The translations under genes and the position numbers were made by a program. The notes under the pieces are model-generated. The model was not told where the DNA came from and made no database searches. It worked only from the letters and a program-made list of their open reading frames with translations. DNA of 64,000 nucleotides, taken from assembly GCA_029860345.1 (NCBI GenBank), contig JAOUBJ010000009.1, positions 62,001 through 126,000 of the forward strand. The letters run 5' to 3'. Position 1 is the stretch's first letter; every line of letters starts with the position of its first letter. This DNA comes from Candidatus Zixiibacteriota bacterium (GTDB lineage Bacteria; Zixibacteria; MSB-5A5; GN15; FEB-12). Positions 8,508-15,849 of this stretch are shown in pieces.

Positions 8508-9071
8508 ATGGTACAGATCAATCATCCCGCCCCTGATTTTGATTTGGAGGCGTATCAGGCCAACGATATCGTCCGTGTTAATCTTAATGATCATCGTGGC
8601 AAGTGGGTCGTGCTGTTTTTCTACCCTGCCGATTTCACATTTGTCTGCCCGACCGAACTGGGTGACCTGGCCGACAAGTACGAGACCTTCCAGGAACTCG
8701 GCGCCGAGATTCTGGTAGCCTCGACTGATACTGTGTTTGTGCACAAGGCCTGGCATGATAGTTCGGAAACCATCGGTAAGATCAAGTTCCCGATGCTGGC
8801 CGATCCGACCGGACGCCTCAGTCGCGAGTATGGCGTCATGATCGAAGAAGACGGCCTGGCCCTTCGCGGTACGTTTATAATCGATCCCGACGGTATCGTG
8901 AAATCGTATGAGGTCAACGACAACTCGATCGGCCGCAGTTCCGATGAGCTTATCCGCAAGCTTCAGGCGGCCAAGTTCGTCCGTGAGCACGGGGGAGAGG
9001 TCTGCCCGATGAATTGGAAACCGGGTGCTGAGACACTCAAGCCGGGTCTTGATTTGGTCGGTAAGTTGTAG
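8508..9071 (+). CDS. ahpC: alkyl hydroperoxide reductase C, typical 2-Cys peroxiredoxin
   Basis: 187 aa, the same length as E. coli AhpC, starting MVQINHPAPDF after AAAGGAGAAGCAACA. The peroxidatic Cys47 lies in FVCPTE and the resolving Cys166 in EVCPMNWKPG. It reduces hydrogen peroxide and organic peroxides in the cytoplasm, recharged by AhpF or a thioredoxin system; no ahpF is in the window. An upstream in-frame extension to 8385 is ruled out by the strong ribosome site and family start. It is followed by a repeat-filled gap and appears monocistronic. Confidence 0.95.
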   Translation: MVQINHPAPDFDLEAYQANDIVRVNLNDHRGKWVVLFFYPADFTFVCPTELGDLADKYETFQELGAEILVASTDTVFVHKAWHDSSETIGKIKFPMLADPTGRLSREYGVMIEEDGLALRGTFIIDPDGIVKSYEVNDNSIGRSSDELIRKLQAAKFVREHGGEVCPMNWKPGAETLKPGLDLVGKL

Positions 9072-9408
9072 AAGGCCGGGTACATTGCTTGGCTTTGTCG
9101 GGTGGCACCCTCAAGCTTGGCGGGTCCACGCCGCGGCGCGCAGGCGAAGACGGACCCACCCTACAAGACTGCATCACTCGCAACGGGCAAGGCTTGAGGC
9201 GACCACCCGGTGGTGGTTCATCCTTCGACTTCGCTCAGGATGAGGTTAGTGGGTGCCCAGTCTGAGCCGGGGTTGGCTTGGCCTGGGACTCATCGCCCGC
9301 CCCCGCAGAGCCAGGCGCATGGTTAAGTGGCTACAGGTAAACATTTTGAATCATAGGTCGATACTCTAAGGACAGGCCGGCTGACGGGCATTTTTTTTTC
9401 AGATTATG
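9072..9408. repeat. gap with nested repeat elements
   Basis: The GGGTGGC ... GACCACCC palindrome family occupies 9100-9208 but is split: its two arms (CCCTCAAGCTTGG and GCAAGGCTTGAGG) enclose an unrelated repeat, CGGGTCCACGCC ... GACGGACCCACCCTACAAG (about 9120-9166), itself a copy of the element at 3692. A CATCCT-TCGACTTCGCTC-AGGATG hairpin follows at 9219-9242. Positions 9245-9408 hold nothing I recognise apart from a run of nine T before the rplM promoter. Confidence 0.6.
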
Positions 9409-9436
9409 TTGACAAGCTCAGGAATAAGTGTATTTT
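9409..9436 (+). promoter_or_regulatory. promoter of the rplM operon
   Basis: TTGACA (9409-9414) and TATTTT (9431-9436) are spaced by 16 bases. Transcription would start near 9443, 41 bases before the rplM ATG. This is the obvious promoter for the rplM-rpsI block and possibly the genes through frr. Confidence 0.55.
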
Positions 9437-9483
9437 CTTCGTCTGTCTGGTTTTGAAAAGGTAAAGAATAACTAGGTTTATTA

Positions 9484-9915
9484 ATGAAGACTTTTGTACC
9501 GACTGTAGATCCGAATGGCCGCAAATGGTGGCTTGTAGACTTAAGTGACGTCATCATGGGTCGTTGCGCCACCAAGGTTGCGACAATTCTGAGAGGTAAG
9601 CACAGACCTACTTTCACTCCGCATCTGGATACCGGCGATCATGTTGTGGTGATAAACGCCAAATCCGTCAAGGTCACCGGAGCCCGGAAACCTGAGCAAT
9701 TGGCTTATTACCATTATTCGGGTTACCCCGGCGGTTTGAAAAAGACCACCTTCGCCGAGAAGATGAAGAAGAAGCCGGAAGATACTTTCAGGCTGGCCGT
9801 GCGGAGAATGCTGCCGAAGAACCGGTTGGGACGTAAAATGCTCAAGAAGCTGCACGTCTACGCCGGACCGGAGCACCGTCACCATGCACAGAAACCGGAA
9901 AAAATAGAGCTATAA
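9484..9915 (+). CDS. rplM: 50S ribosomal protein L13
   Basis: 143 aa, full length for the family. It starts MKTFVPTVDPNGRKWWLVD and contains VIMGRCATKVATILRGK, DHVVVINAKSVKVTG, HYSGYPGGLK and AVRRMLPKNRLGRKMLKKLHVY, all diagnostic of L13. It is an early-assembling large-subunit protein. The rpsI gene follows after 13 bases, the conserved bacterial pair. Confidence 0.97.
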   Translation: MKTFVPTVDPNGRKWWLVDLSDVIMGRCATKVATILRGKHRPTFTPHLDTGDHVVVINAKSVKVTGARKPEQLAYYHYSGYPGGLKKTTFAEKMKKKPEDTFRLAVRRMLPKNRLGRKMLKKLHVYAGPEHRHHAQKPEKIEL

Positions 9916-9928
9916 CCGATAGAGGCAA

Positions 9929-10321
9929 ATGGGACAGGATAATTTTTCAGCCACCGGACGTCGTAAAGAAGCGGTGGCGCGCGCCGTACTTAAGCCTGGT
10001 AAAGGCATATTCACGGTTAACGGCAAAGACGTAGTTGATCACCTTTGTCGCGAGACGCTTGTGGCGCATGCCAAAGAAGCGCTTTTGGTAACAGAACACC
10101 AAAATAGCTTCGATATTCGATGCACAGCCAGAGGCGGCGGCATTCGTGGACAGGCCGGTGCTATCCGTTTGGCCGTGGCCAGGGCGCTGCTTGTCATGGA
10201 TGAAAGCAACCGTGTCGTTCTGCGTAAGCATGGCTTGCTGACTCGCGATCCGCGCGAAGTGGAACGAAAGAAGTACGGTCAACCAAAAGCGCGTAAACGA
10301 TTCCAGTTCTCCAAGCGTTAA
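9929..10321 (+). CDS. rpsI: 30S ribosomal protein S9
   Basis: 130 aa. It has the family start FSATGRRKEAVARAVLKPG, the central GGGIRGQAGAIRLAVARALL and the basic C-terminal tail KKYGQPKARKRFQFSKR, which in the ribosome reaches the P-site tRNA. It follows rplM closely and precedes rpsB by 132 bases that contain two strong hairpins. Confidence 0.97.
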   Translation: MGQDNFSATGRRKEAVARAVLKPGKGIFTVNGKDVVDHLCRETLVAHAKEALLVTEHQNSFDIRCTARGGGIRGQAGAIRLAVARALLVMDESNRVVLRKHGLLTRDPREVERKKYGQPKARKRFQFSKR

Positions 10322-10336
10322 GCTGGAGTTCTGTAT

Positions 10337-10400
10337 CCCTGGGTGTCCAGGGAAATAAACAGCTCAGGCCGACTTGACCGATGGTCCCGCAATCTGCGGG
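10337..10400 (+). promoter_or_regulatory. hairpin-rich leader of rpsB
   Basis: Two perfect stem-loops lie between rpsI and rpsB: CCCTGG-gtgt-CCAGGG (10337-10352) and CCCGCA-atc-TGCGGG (10386-10400). S2 autoregulates its own mRNA in some bacteria, so a leader role is possible. The second hairpin is followed by only three T, a poor terminator. A weak promoter-like pair (TTGGGG at 10407, TAACTA at 10431) could give rpsB its own start. The function is inference. Confidence 0.3.
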
Positions 10401-10453
10401 TTTCGGTTGGGGATGACGCCGGGCAAAGAATAACTATCTTATCAGGATTCGCT

Positions 10454-11245
10454 ATGATTTCTGCTCAAGTCAAGGAATTGTTGGAAGCTGGGGTGCACTT
10501 TGGTCATCAGACCCGGCGCTGGAACCCCAAAATGAAGCCGTTCATCTTTGCCGCCCGCAACGGTATTTACATCATTGATCTTCAGAAGACCGTCAATGCT
10601 CTGGAGGTGGCCAAGAAAAAAGTGGCCGAGGTGATCGGGCGCGGTCGGAGTATCTTGATGGTCGGGACCAAGAAACAGGCCAAAGAGGTAATACTGGAAG
10701 AAGCCAAGCGCTGCGGTGCTTTCTATGTCACCGAACGCTGGCTGGGCGGTATGTTGACCAATTTCGATACCATCAAAAACTCTATCAAGAAGCTCAAAGA
10801 GATCGAGCAAATGCAAGCCGACGGACGGGCAGAGAAATTCACCAAGAAAGAGCGGGCCAGGTTCGAAAACCAGGCCGCCCGTCTTAACAAGGTTCTCGGC
10901 GGCATCAAAGAGATGAACGTGCTGCCTGGGTTGATGATTGTGGTAGACTCGCGCAAAGAAAAGATCGCGGTGGCCGAGGCGGTCAAACTCGGTATTCCGA
11001 TTGTAGGTATCGTTGATACTAATGCAGATCCCGATCCGATCGATTTTCCGATCGCGGGCAACGATGACGCCATTAAATCGATCCGGGTTCTGATCCGACA
11101 ATTGGTCGATGCCAGTGTGGAGACCCAGACCGGTTTGACTCGCGAGGCCGTTGAGGCGGCCGCCGAAGAGGTTCGGGAAGTTGCGCCCACTGTTTACACC
11201 TCCGAAGAACCGGACGACGCTCCGCCCACCGACCCGACCGAATAG
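10454..11245 (+). CDS. rpsB: 30S ribosomal protein S2
   Basis: 263 aa from the ATG at 10454 ([19 protein letters not shown]); the upstream in-frame sequence to 10343 is leader with hairpins, not S2-like. Landmarks: [40 protein letters not shown], and [22 protein letters not shown]. The last 25 residues are an acidic, proline-rich tail. It is followed by tsf, the near-universal rpsB-tsf-pyrH-frr order. Confidence 0.96.
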   Translation: MISAQVKELLEAGVHFGHQTRRWNPKMKPFIFAARNGIYIIDLQKTVNALEVAKKKVAEVIGRGRSILMVGTKKQAKEVILEEAKRCGAFYVTERWLGGMLTNFDTIKNSIKKLKEIEQMQADGRAEKFTKKERARFENQAARLNKVLGGIKEMNVLPGLMIVVDSRKEKIAVAEAVKLGIPIVGIVDTNADPDPIDFPIAGNDDAIKSIRVLIRQLVDASVETQTGLTREAVEAAAEEVREVAPTVYTSEEPDDAPPTDPTE

Positions 11246-11265
11246 ACACCGAAAGGCTACGAGAA

Positions 11266-11859
11266 ATGCAAATAGATGCGAAAATGGTAAAAGAGCTTCG
11301 GGAACAAACCGGAGCAGGCATGATGGACTGCAAAAAAGCGCTCTCTGAAGTCGAGGGTGACTTCGAGCAAGCAGTCAAAGTTCTCAGGGAAAAGGGAATC
11401 GCCAAGGCGGCCAAGCGCTCCGGACGTAGTACCTCCGAAGGGCTGATCGCCTCCTATATCCACGCCGGTGACAAACTTGGTGTGATGGTGGAGGTTGCGT
11501 GTGAAACTGACTTTGTAGCGCGCACGGATGATTTCAAGGGTCTGGCTCGCGACATCGCCATGCATGTGGCTGCCGCTGCTCCTTTGTGTGTTGAGCGTGA
11601 CGATGTCGACTCATCGTTGATCGAAAAAGAGCGCGAGATATATCGGCAGCAGGCTCTCAACGAAGGGAAGCCCGAGAAAATCGTTGATAAGATCGTTGAC
11701 GGCAAGATCGAAAAATACATATCTGAAATCGTTTTGATGGAACAAGCCTTCGTGAAAGACAACGACAAGACAATCGCTGATCTTCTCAAGGAAAAAGTCG
11801 GGACTTTGGGCGAGAATATCCAGATCAAACGATTCAGCCGGTTCCGACTGGGCGAGTAG
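11266..11859 (+). CDS. tsf: translation elongation factor Ts, short form
   Basis: 197 aa, like the short Thermus-type EF-Ts rather than the roughly 280 aa E. coli form. The N-terminal UBA-like domain has [16 protein letters not shown]; the conserved nucleotide-exchange motif TDFV is at residues 81-84; the C-terminal dimer part is reduced to one subdomain. It regenerates EF-Tu-GTP. The pyrH ATG lies one base after its stop codon. Confidence 0.96.
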   Translation: MQIDAKMVKELREQTGAGMMDCKKALSEVEGDFEQAVKVLREKGIAKAAKRSGRSTSEGLIASYIHAGDKLGVMVEVACETDFVARTDDFKGLARDIAMHVAAAAPLCVERDDVDSSLIEKEREIYRQQALNEGKPEKIVDKIVDGKIEKYISEIVLMEQAFVKDNDKTIADLLKEKVGTLGENIQIKRFSRFRLGE

Positions 11860-11860
11860 C

Positions 11861-12586
11861 ATGGACCCCGACGACAGTTCAACGCCGACTCGAAGGGTTC
11901 TGATAAAGATCTCAGGCGAGGCTCTCACCGGTCCTGATCAGGTGGGAATTCATACGGCGACTGTACAGTCGATCTGTTCGCAGATAGCGGAAATAAAGAA
12001 TCTTGGAATAGAGACGGCCATTGTCGTCGGTGGCGGCAATATTTTTCGGGGGCTGTCGGCCTCGCAGTTGGGTATGGATCGGGTCACAGCCGATTCGATG
12101 GGCATGCTGGCCACTGTGATCAACTCGCTGGCCATGATGGATACTCTGGAAAAGCTGGGCTGCTACACACGAGTGATGTCGGCGGTGGCTATAGAGGCGT
12201 TCACCGAGCCGTACATTCGAAGGCGGGCGGTGCGTCATCTGGAAAAAGGTCGATTGGTGATTTTCGCGGCCGGCACCGGTAATCCGTTTTTCAGCACCGA
12301 TACGGCGGCCTCGCTTAGGGCCATGGAGATCAACGCCGAAGTTATGATCAAGGCCACCAATGTCGATGGCGTCTATTCGGCCGACCCGAAAAAGCACCCC
12401 GATGCGGAGTTTTATCCCAGGCTGAAATACATGGATATCCTGACAAAGGAACTGAAGGTTATTGATTCCACAGCCGTATCACTTCTGATGGAGAATGAAA
12501 TCCCGGTCAGAGTTATTGACCTCAACAAACCGGGCAATCTAAAAAGAGCGGTGGTGGGGGAAGAGGTGGGTACGCTGATCTGTTAG
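11861..12586 (+). CDS. pyrH: uridylate kinase
   Basis: 241 aa bacterial UMP kinase of the amino-acid-kinase fold, phosphorylating UMP to UDP. Visible: [12 protein letters not shown] (phosphate-binding lysine), [43 protein letters not shown] and [12 protein letters not shown]. The N-terminal eleven residues ([11 protein letters not shown]) are an unconserved extension. It is part of the rpsB-tsf-pyrH-frr operon. Confidence 0.96.
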   Translation: MDPDDSSTPTRRVLIKISGEALTGPDQVGIHTATVQSICSQIAEIKNLGIETAIVVGGGNIFRGLSASQLGMDRVTADSMGMLATVINSLAMMDTLEKLGCYTRVMSAVAIEAFTEPYIRRRAVRHLEKGRLVIFAAGTGNPFFSTDTAASLRAMEINAEVMIKATNVDGVYSADPKKHPDAEFYPRLKYMDILTKELKVIDSTAVSLLMENEIPVRVIDLNKPGNLKRAVVGEEVGTLIC

Positions 12587-12613
12587 GCAGCAATCTAAAG
12601 TGGGAGTTCGATT

Positions 12614-13171
12614 ATGCTGGATGCAATTTACAAAGAATCACGAGAGCGGATGGCCAAAAGCGTGGAGTCGGTGCAGCGTGAGTTCGGCGCCGTTCGCACC
12701 GGCAAGGCGACAGTGCATCTTTTGGATACCGTCACGGTCGAAGCGTATGGAGCGAGCATGCCGTTGAACCAGGTGGCCACTGTCACCGTGCCGGAACCTC
12801 GGTTATTGGTGGTGCAGGCGTTCGACAAAGGAACGGTTGGCGAGATCGTCAAAGGAATTCAAAAAGCCGACCTTGGGTTCAACCCGGTAGTGGATGGTCA
12901 GATCATTCGCATCCCGGTGCCGGCCCTCAATGAAGAGCGCCGCAAAGAACTGGTCAGGCACTGTCACAACCTGGCCGAAGAGGGTCGGATTGCTATTCGC
13001 AATATCCGGCGCGATGCCAACGATCATATCAAGAAGGCTCAGAAGGACAAAGAGATTTCCGAAGATCAGGAACGGGACGGCCTCAATGAGGTTCAGAAAA
13101 TGACCGGTGAGTACTCCGCTCAGGTGGACGCCCTACTTGAGGCGAAGGAAGCCGACGTTCTGGAAGTGTAG
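12614..13171 (+). CDS. frr: ribosome recycling factor
   Basis: 185 aa, full length. Family landmarks: REFGAVRTGKATVHLLD, MPLNQVATVTVPEPR, GFNPVVDGQIIRIPVPALNEERRKEL and the C-terminal helix region with EDQERDGLNEVQKMT. It splits post-termination ribosomes together with EF-G. In many bacteria frr is followed directly by uppS and cdsA; here 3.5 kb of other genes intervene. The 135 bases after its stop contain GGATCG / CGATCC arms but no T-run. Confidence 0.97.
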   Translation: MLDAIYKESRERMAKSVESVQREFGAVRTGKATVHLLDTVTVEAYGASMPLNQVATVTVPEPRLLVVQAFDKGTVGEIVKGIQKADLGFNPVVDGQIIRIPVPALNEERRKELVRHCHNLAEEGRIAIRNIRRDANDHIKKAQKDKEISEDQERDGLNEVQKMTGEYSAQVDALLEAKEADVLEV

Positions 13172-13306
13172 GGGGATCGGAGCCGCAAGGTTTTCGATCC
13201 TGTGGCACATGGCAAGCGTGGTGTAGTCGGCGCACGAGGACGTACGCCGGCCACATGAGACAAATGCCTACATGCGAGAGCACTCTAAATTGCTTGAGAC
13301 ACCTGA

Positions 13307-13603
13307 TTACGTTGTTCCGTGACCCCACCCCCAGTCTCCACCCGCAAGTACCAAAATCTCAGATGTAAGACCGTGTTTAGTAAACGCGCGCTTAATCTTG
13401 TCGGTCAGATAGTCCCTGAGTTGTGCAACATTGGGCGAGTCGAACTTCCCAGCGACCATTGTTGTCGGTAATTGTACCGACCTGCCCCCGTCGGATGTTA
13501 GCGTTCCTGCTAGGCCTATCAGCGCGAGTTCAGAATATGCCTTCTGATAGTCTTGCTTATCTGCACCTTTCAAGTCAAAGGTGCACATGGCTAGATAACT
13601 CAT
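13307..13603 (-). CDS. small protein, possible Cas2/VapD-like ferredoxin fold
   Basis: 98 aa with AAGGAGA at ideal spacing before its ATG. It opens MSYLAMCTFDLKGADKQDY and ends GGDWGWGHGTT. The predicted order is strand (YLAMCTFDL), helix (YQKAYSELALIG), strand, strand (TTMVAGKF), helix (VAQLRDYLTDKIKRAFTKHG), strand (EILVLAGG), which resembles the ferredoxin-like fold of Cas2 and VapD. No catalytic motif is claimed and no CRISPR array or cas gene is near. It is the last gene of a minus-strand cassette with a LexA-like regulator and a DUF2188 protein, 12 bases apart. The fold assignment is inference. Confidence 0.6.
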   Translation of the reverse strand: MSYLAMCTFDLKGADKQDYQKAYSELALIGLAGTLTSDGGRSVQLPTTMVAGKFDSPNVAQLRDYLTDKIKRAFTKHGLTSEILVLAGGDWGWGHGTT

Positions 13604-13615
13604 GTGTCGGTCTCC

Positions 13616-13849
13616 TTAGTGTTTAGTGTCCCTGGGAGGAAACGGATCGTTTCCGTAGCTGTCTCTATCGCGTATTTGCCCTTTGCGATTGTGAATAAAC
13701 AACTCGGTCTTGTCCTTCTGCGCAATTGGGCGACCCGCATTCTCTGCGGCGGCCTGGGTAAGATGGGTCGATATTGGTCTACTCGACCCGGCCCGCTTGA
13801 CCTGCCAATTCTTACCTAACGGTGTGATGTGAATACTCTTTTTTGCCAT
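13616..13849 (-). CDS. DUF2188 protein
   Basis: 77 aa from the ATG at 13849, with AGGAGG seven bases upstream. The DUF2188 pattern is plain: GKNWQVKRAGSSRP, a central T...AA.....A block, then TELFIHNRKGQIRDRDSYG followed by NDPFPP. The family is widespread and of unknown function, often encoded near phage or mobile genes. It lies 11 bases after the LexA-like gene and 12 bases before the Cas2-like gene, so the three probably form one transcript controlled by the LexA-like protein. Confidence 0.85.
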   Translation of the reverse strand: MAKKSIHITPLGKNWQVKRAGSSRPISTHLTQAAAENAGRPIAQKDKTELFIHNRKGQIRDRDSYGNDPFPPRDTKH

Positions 13850-13860
13850 AATCAAACCTC

Positions 13861-14484
13861 CTATCTGTTCTTAATGACATGTTTCACGATACCTGCGATC
13901 CGAAAATCCTGTGTTAAAACTATTGGTTGGTGTATCGGGTTGGATGACCTCGGGTGCAGCACTATCTTCGTGAGTTGGCGATGGAACTCCTTGATTGTTG
14001 CCTCTCCATCGACGATTGCCACAACGATATTCCTGTCTTGGGCAGTCGGCTGCTGTTCAACCAAGACGAGTTCCCTGTCCTCTATTCCAACCTGGTTCAT
14101 CGAATCACCTATCGCTCTTAGCATGAAGTATCTCTGTCCCGACTTCAGCAAGCGTGCCGACACCGGAATCATCGCTTCCACATTCTCGTCTGCAAGCACC
14201 GGGGTGCCGCATGGTGCACTGCCTACGAGCGGAATGGACACCGTTTGGGCGTTCTCTTCATTATCAACGATGTCCTCAAGAACCGTAAGTTCCCCACGGC
14301 GCGGCCTATTGATATATCCTTTTGTCTCAAGTCGTTCTAGAACATACGCAGCGGCTCTTGGTGAACGATACCCTAGGTGTCGTTGTAAGTCACGAATTGA
14401 CGGGGGCTTACCACTGTGCATTAGAGTGTTCCTTACGAAGGCCAAGGCGCGTAATTCCTTCATTGTCAGTCTTGCACTATTCAT
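13861..14484 (-). CDS. LexA/UmuD-like S24 self-cleaving repressor
   Basis: 207 aa. The N-terminal winged helix (residues 8-70: KPPSIRDLQRHLGYRSPRAA, then TKGYINRPRRGEL) is LexA-like. The S24 domain has a Cys92-Gly93 cleavage site (SAPCGTP; UmuD also cuts Cys-Gly, LexA cuts Ala-Gly), Ser128 in IGDSMNQ and Lys165 in GEATIKEF, a complete Ser/Lys dyad. It should bind DNA and cut itself on RecA activation, derepressing its targets. Its ATG has no ribosome site and lies 9 bases after a consensus promoter. It may be a second, cassette-specific LexA rather than the host SOS repressor. Confidence 0.88.
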   Translation of the reverse strand: MNSARLTMKELRALAFVRNTLMHSGKPPSIRDLQRHLGYRSPRAAAYVLERLETKGYINRPRRGELTVLEDIVDNEENAQTVSIPLVGSAPCGTPVLADENVEAMIPVSARLLKSGQRYFMLRAIGDSMNQVGIEDRELVLVEQQPTAQDRNIVVAIVDGEATIKEFHRQLTKIVLHPRSSNPIHQPIVLTQDFRIAGIVKHVIKNR

Positions 14485-14522
14485 TGCAATTGGTGTATAA
14501 TAGATTGCGTTAGCGGTGTCAA
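14485..14522 (-). promoter_or_regulatory. promoter and probable operator of the LexA-like cassette
   Basis: On the minus strand TTGACA (14522-14517) and TATACA (14499-14494) are spaced by exactly 17 bases. Transcription is predicted to start about three bases before the LexA-like ATG at 14484, giving an essentially leaderless mRNA. An inverted repeat GCAAT (14508-14504) and ATTGC (14490-14486) with a 13-base spacer brackets the -10 box. This is a plausible autoregulatory site, although it is not a standard LexA box. Confidence 0.55.
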
Positions 14523-14533
14523 GTAAAAAAGTG

Positions 14534-14642
14534 TCGAAACCCGCCTTCGGCGGTCCCTCGGACCAGGGGTTTCGACCTACCTAAACTGTGTTTTTGTTGG
14601 AAGTGTGAGTATACGGAACTGGATGCCGGATCAAGTCCGACA
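14534..14642. repeat. two palindromic repeats upstream of the LexA-like cassette
   Basis: 14534-14575 has TCGAAACCC ... GGGTTTCGA arms enclosing CCGCC-ttc-GGCGG and GGTCC-ctc-GGACC hairpins; it is related to 4628-4669. 14624-14642 is the TGCCGGA-tcaag-TCCGACA element related to 5113-5129. Confidence 0.6.
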
Positions 14643-14657
14643 TGACGGGGTATTGTG

Positions 14658-15098
14658 CTACCCCGGATAGTCGCCGTCGAAGTAAAGCTTCAGATAACGG
14701 TTCTCAACAGCCATGCGTTTAATGCGAGTCTTGACAATGTCGCTTTGCGATACCAGACCCAACAGTTTGTCACGCTCAACAATCGGAATGTGGCGAATAC
14801 GGTTTTTCATCATCATGCCGGCTACATAGTTCACATCATCCCCCGGCAATCCGACCAGTAGATCAGAGGTCATTACGTCTTTGACCTTGTAGTTCTTGAA
14901 GTCGGTCCGGTGTTCGAATATCAGTCGAAAGATGTCCTTGTCGCTCACGATCCCATCGAGCCTGCCCTTTGAGCTCAGAACCGGAAGGCAGCTAATGGCA
15001 TTGTCGATGAGTAAACCCATCGCCTCGTCGATACCGGTTTCGGCAGTAGTAGTGATGATGTCACGTTTTTTTGATGTCAGAAGGTCTCTTACCAACAT
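14658..15098 (-). CDS. CBS-domain pair protein, downstream copy
   Basis: 146 aa from the ATG at 15098 (MLVRDLLTSKKRDIITT), preceded by GGAGA. It consists of two CBS motifs only (about residues 5-62 and 72-128), each ending in the typical G(I/L)VS.SDI pattern, and a tail ENRYLKLYFDGDYPG. CBS pairs bind adenosyl ligands such as AMP, ATP or SAM. The next gene upstream (15264-15704) is a close paralog with the same tail, so this is a tandem duplication. No effector domain is attached; it may regulate another protein in trans. Confidence 0.85.
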   Translation of the reverse strand: MLVRDLLTSKKRDIITTTAETGIDEAMGLLIDNAISCLPVLSSKGRLDGIVSDKDIFRLIFEHRTDFKNYKVKDVMTSDLLVGLPGDDVNYVAGMMMKNRIRHIPIVERDKLLGLVSQSDIVKTRIKRMAVENRYLKLYFDGDYPG

Positions 15099-15263
15099 AT
15101 TCAATTATCTCCAAAGAGCTATCAGTCTTGTTGCGGTTAGCTGGTGGACGGTCAGTGAGCAGTCTGCGGGTCACGGTTGCAGGTTGGCGGAAGGTCGGTC
15201 TCAAACACGTAACTTCCGCACCGCCCGGCCGTTTCCATGTGACCAATACGGTGAATCCCAGAC

Positions 15264-15704
15264 TCAGCCCAGGTGCGTCCCTTCCATGTACATCTTAAGA
15301 TACCGATTTTCGATCTCTATGTGCGTCATCTGCGCCTTGACCACATCACCCGGTGAGACCAACCCGATCATTTTTTTGCTCTCCATAATCGGGATATATC
15401 GAATATTGTTTTTGGCCATCAGACCGGCTATGTAATTCAGGTCGTCGTCCGGCATACCAATTATCAAATCAGAGGTCATCAGGTCTTCGGCGGTAAACTT
15501 TTCGAACTCCTCCTGGTTCTCGTACACAGCCTTGAAAATATCCTGATCATCCAGTATCCCGACCAGATTGCCCGTAGTGTCCAATACCGGCAGGCATCCG
15601 ATCTTGTTGGAGATGAGCGTCTCCATAGCCGCGCGGACACCTGTTTTTGGGTCCACAGTAATGATCTCATGCGGTGAGGAACTCAGCATGTCTCTTACTA
15701 ACAT
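15264..15704 (-). CDS. CBS-domain pair protein, upstream copy
   Basis: 146 aa, starting MLVRDMLSSSPHEIITVDP after AGGAGGTTTGAT. It has two CBS motifs with GILDDQDIFKAV and GLVSPGDVVKAQ and a tail ENRYLKMYMEGTHLG matching its neighbour. The two copies are separated by 165 bases without a clear terminator, so they may be co-transcribed. As stand-alone CBS proteins they are likely nucleotide sensors; the partner is unknown. Confidence 0.85.
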   Translation of the reverse strand: MLVRDMLSSSPHEIITVDPKTGVRAAMETLISNKIGCLPVLDTTGNLVGILDDQDIFKAVYENQEEFEKFTAEDLMTSDLIIGMPDDDLNYIAGLMAKNNIRYIPIMESKKMIGLVSPGDVVKAQMTHIEIENRYLKMYMEGTHLG

Positions 15705-15778
15705 ATCAAACCTCCTGTTTTATCTTCTCAATCCGTACTCCCCACGTAACGTTTCTGAAAGCCCGCCGACGGAAGAGT

Positions 15779-15840
15779 TTGACACAATTGTCAATATTGC
15801 AAGAGTGTCGGTTGGCAACTCTATATATTCTACGTATATT
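15779..15840 (+). promoter_or_regulatory. promoter for the 15850 gene and nearby inverted repeat
   Basis: TTGGCA (15812-15817) and TATATT (15835-15840) are spaced by 17 bases, placing the start near 15847, three bases before the ATG at 15850. Upstream, TTGACA-caat-TGTCAA (15779-15794) is a perfect inverted repeat in the divergent region between the CBS gene and this gene. It is a candidate regulator site; both arms also resemble -35 boxes. Confidence 0.45.
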
Positions 15841-15849
15841 GGCCGTGTA

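Noticed and set aside
10386-10400. Transcription terminator between rpsI and rpsB
   Set aside because: The hairpin is perfect but is followed by TTTCGG only; more likely a leader structure or incidental.
13829-14500. 223-codon plus-strand frame opposite the LexA-like gene
   Set aside because: The opposite strand has a complete S24 protein with catalytic residues and a promoter; this frame is Ser/Cys-rich shadow sequence.
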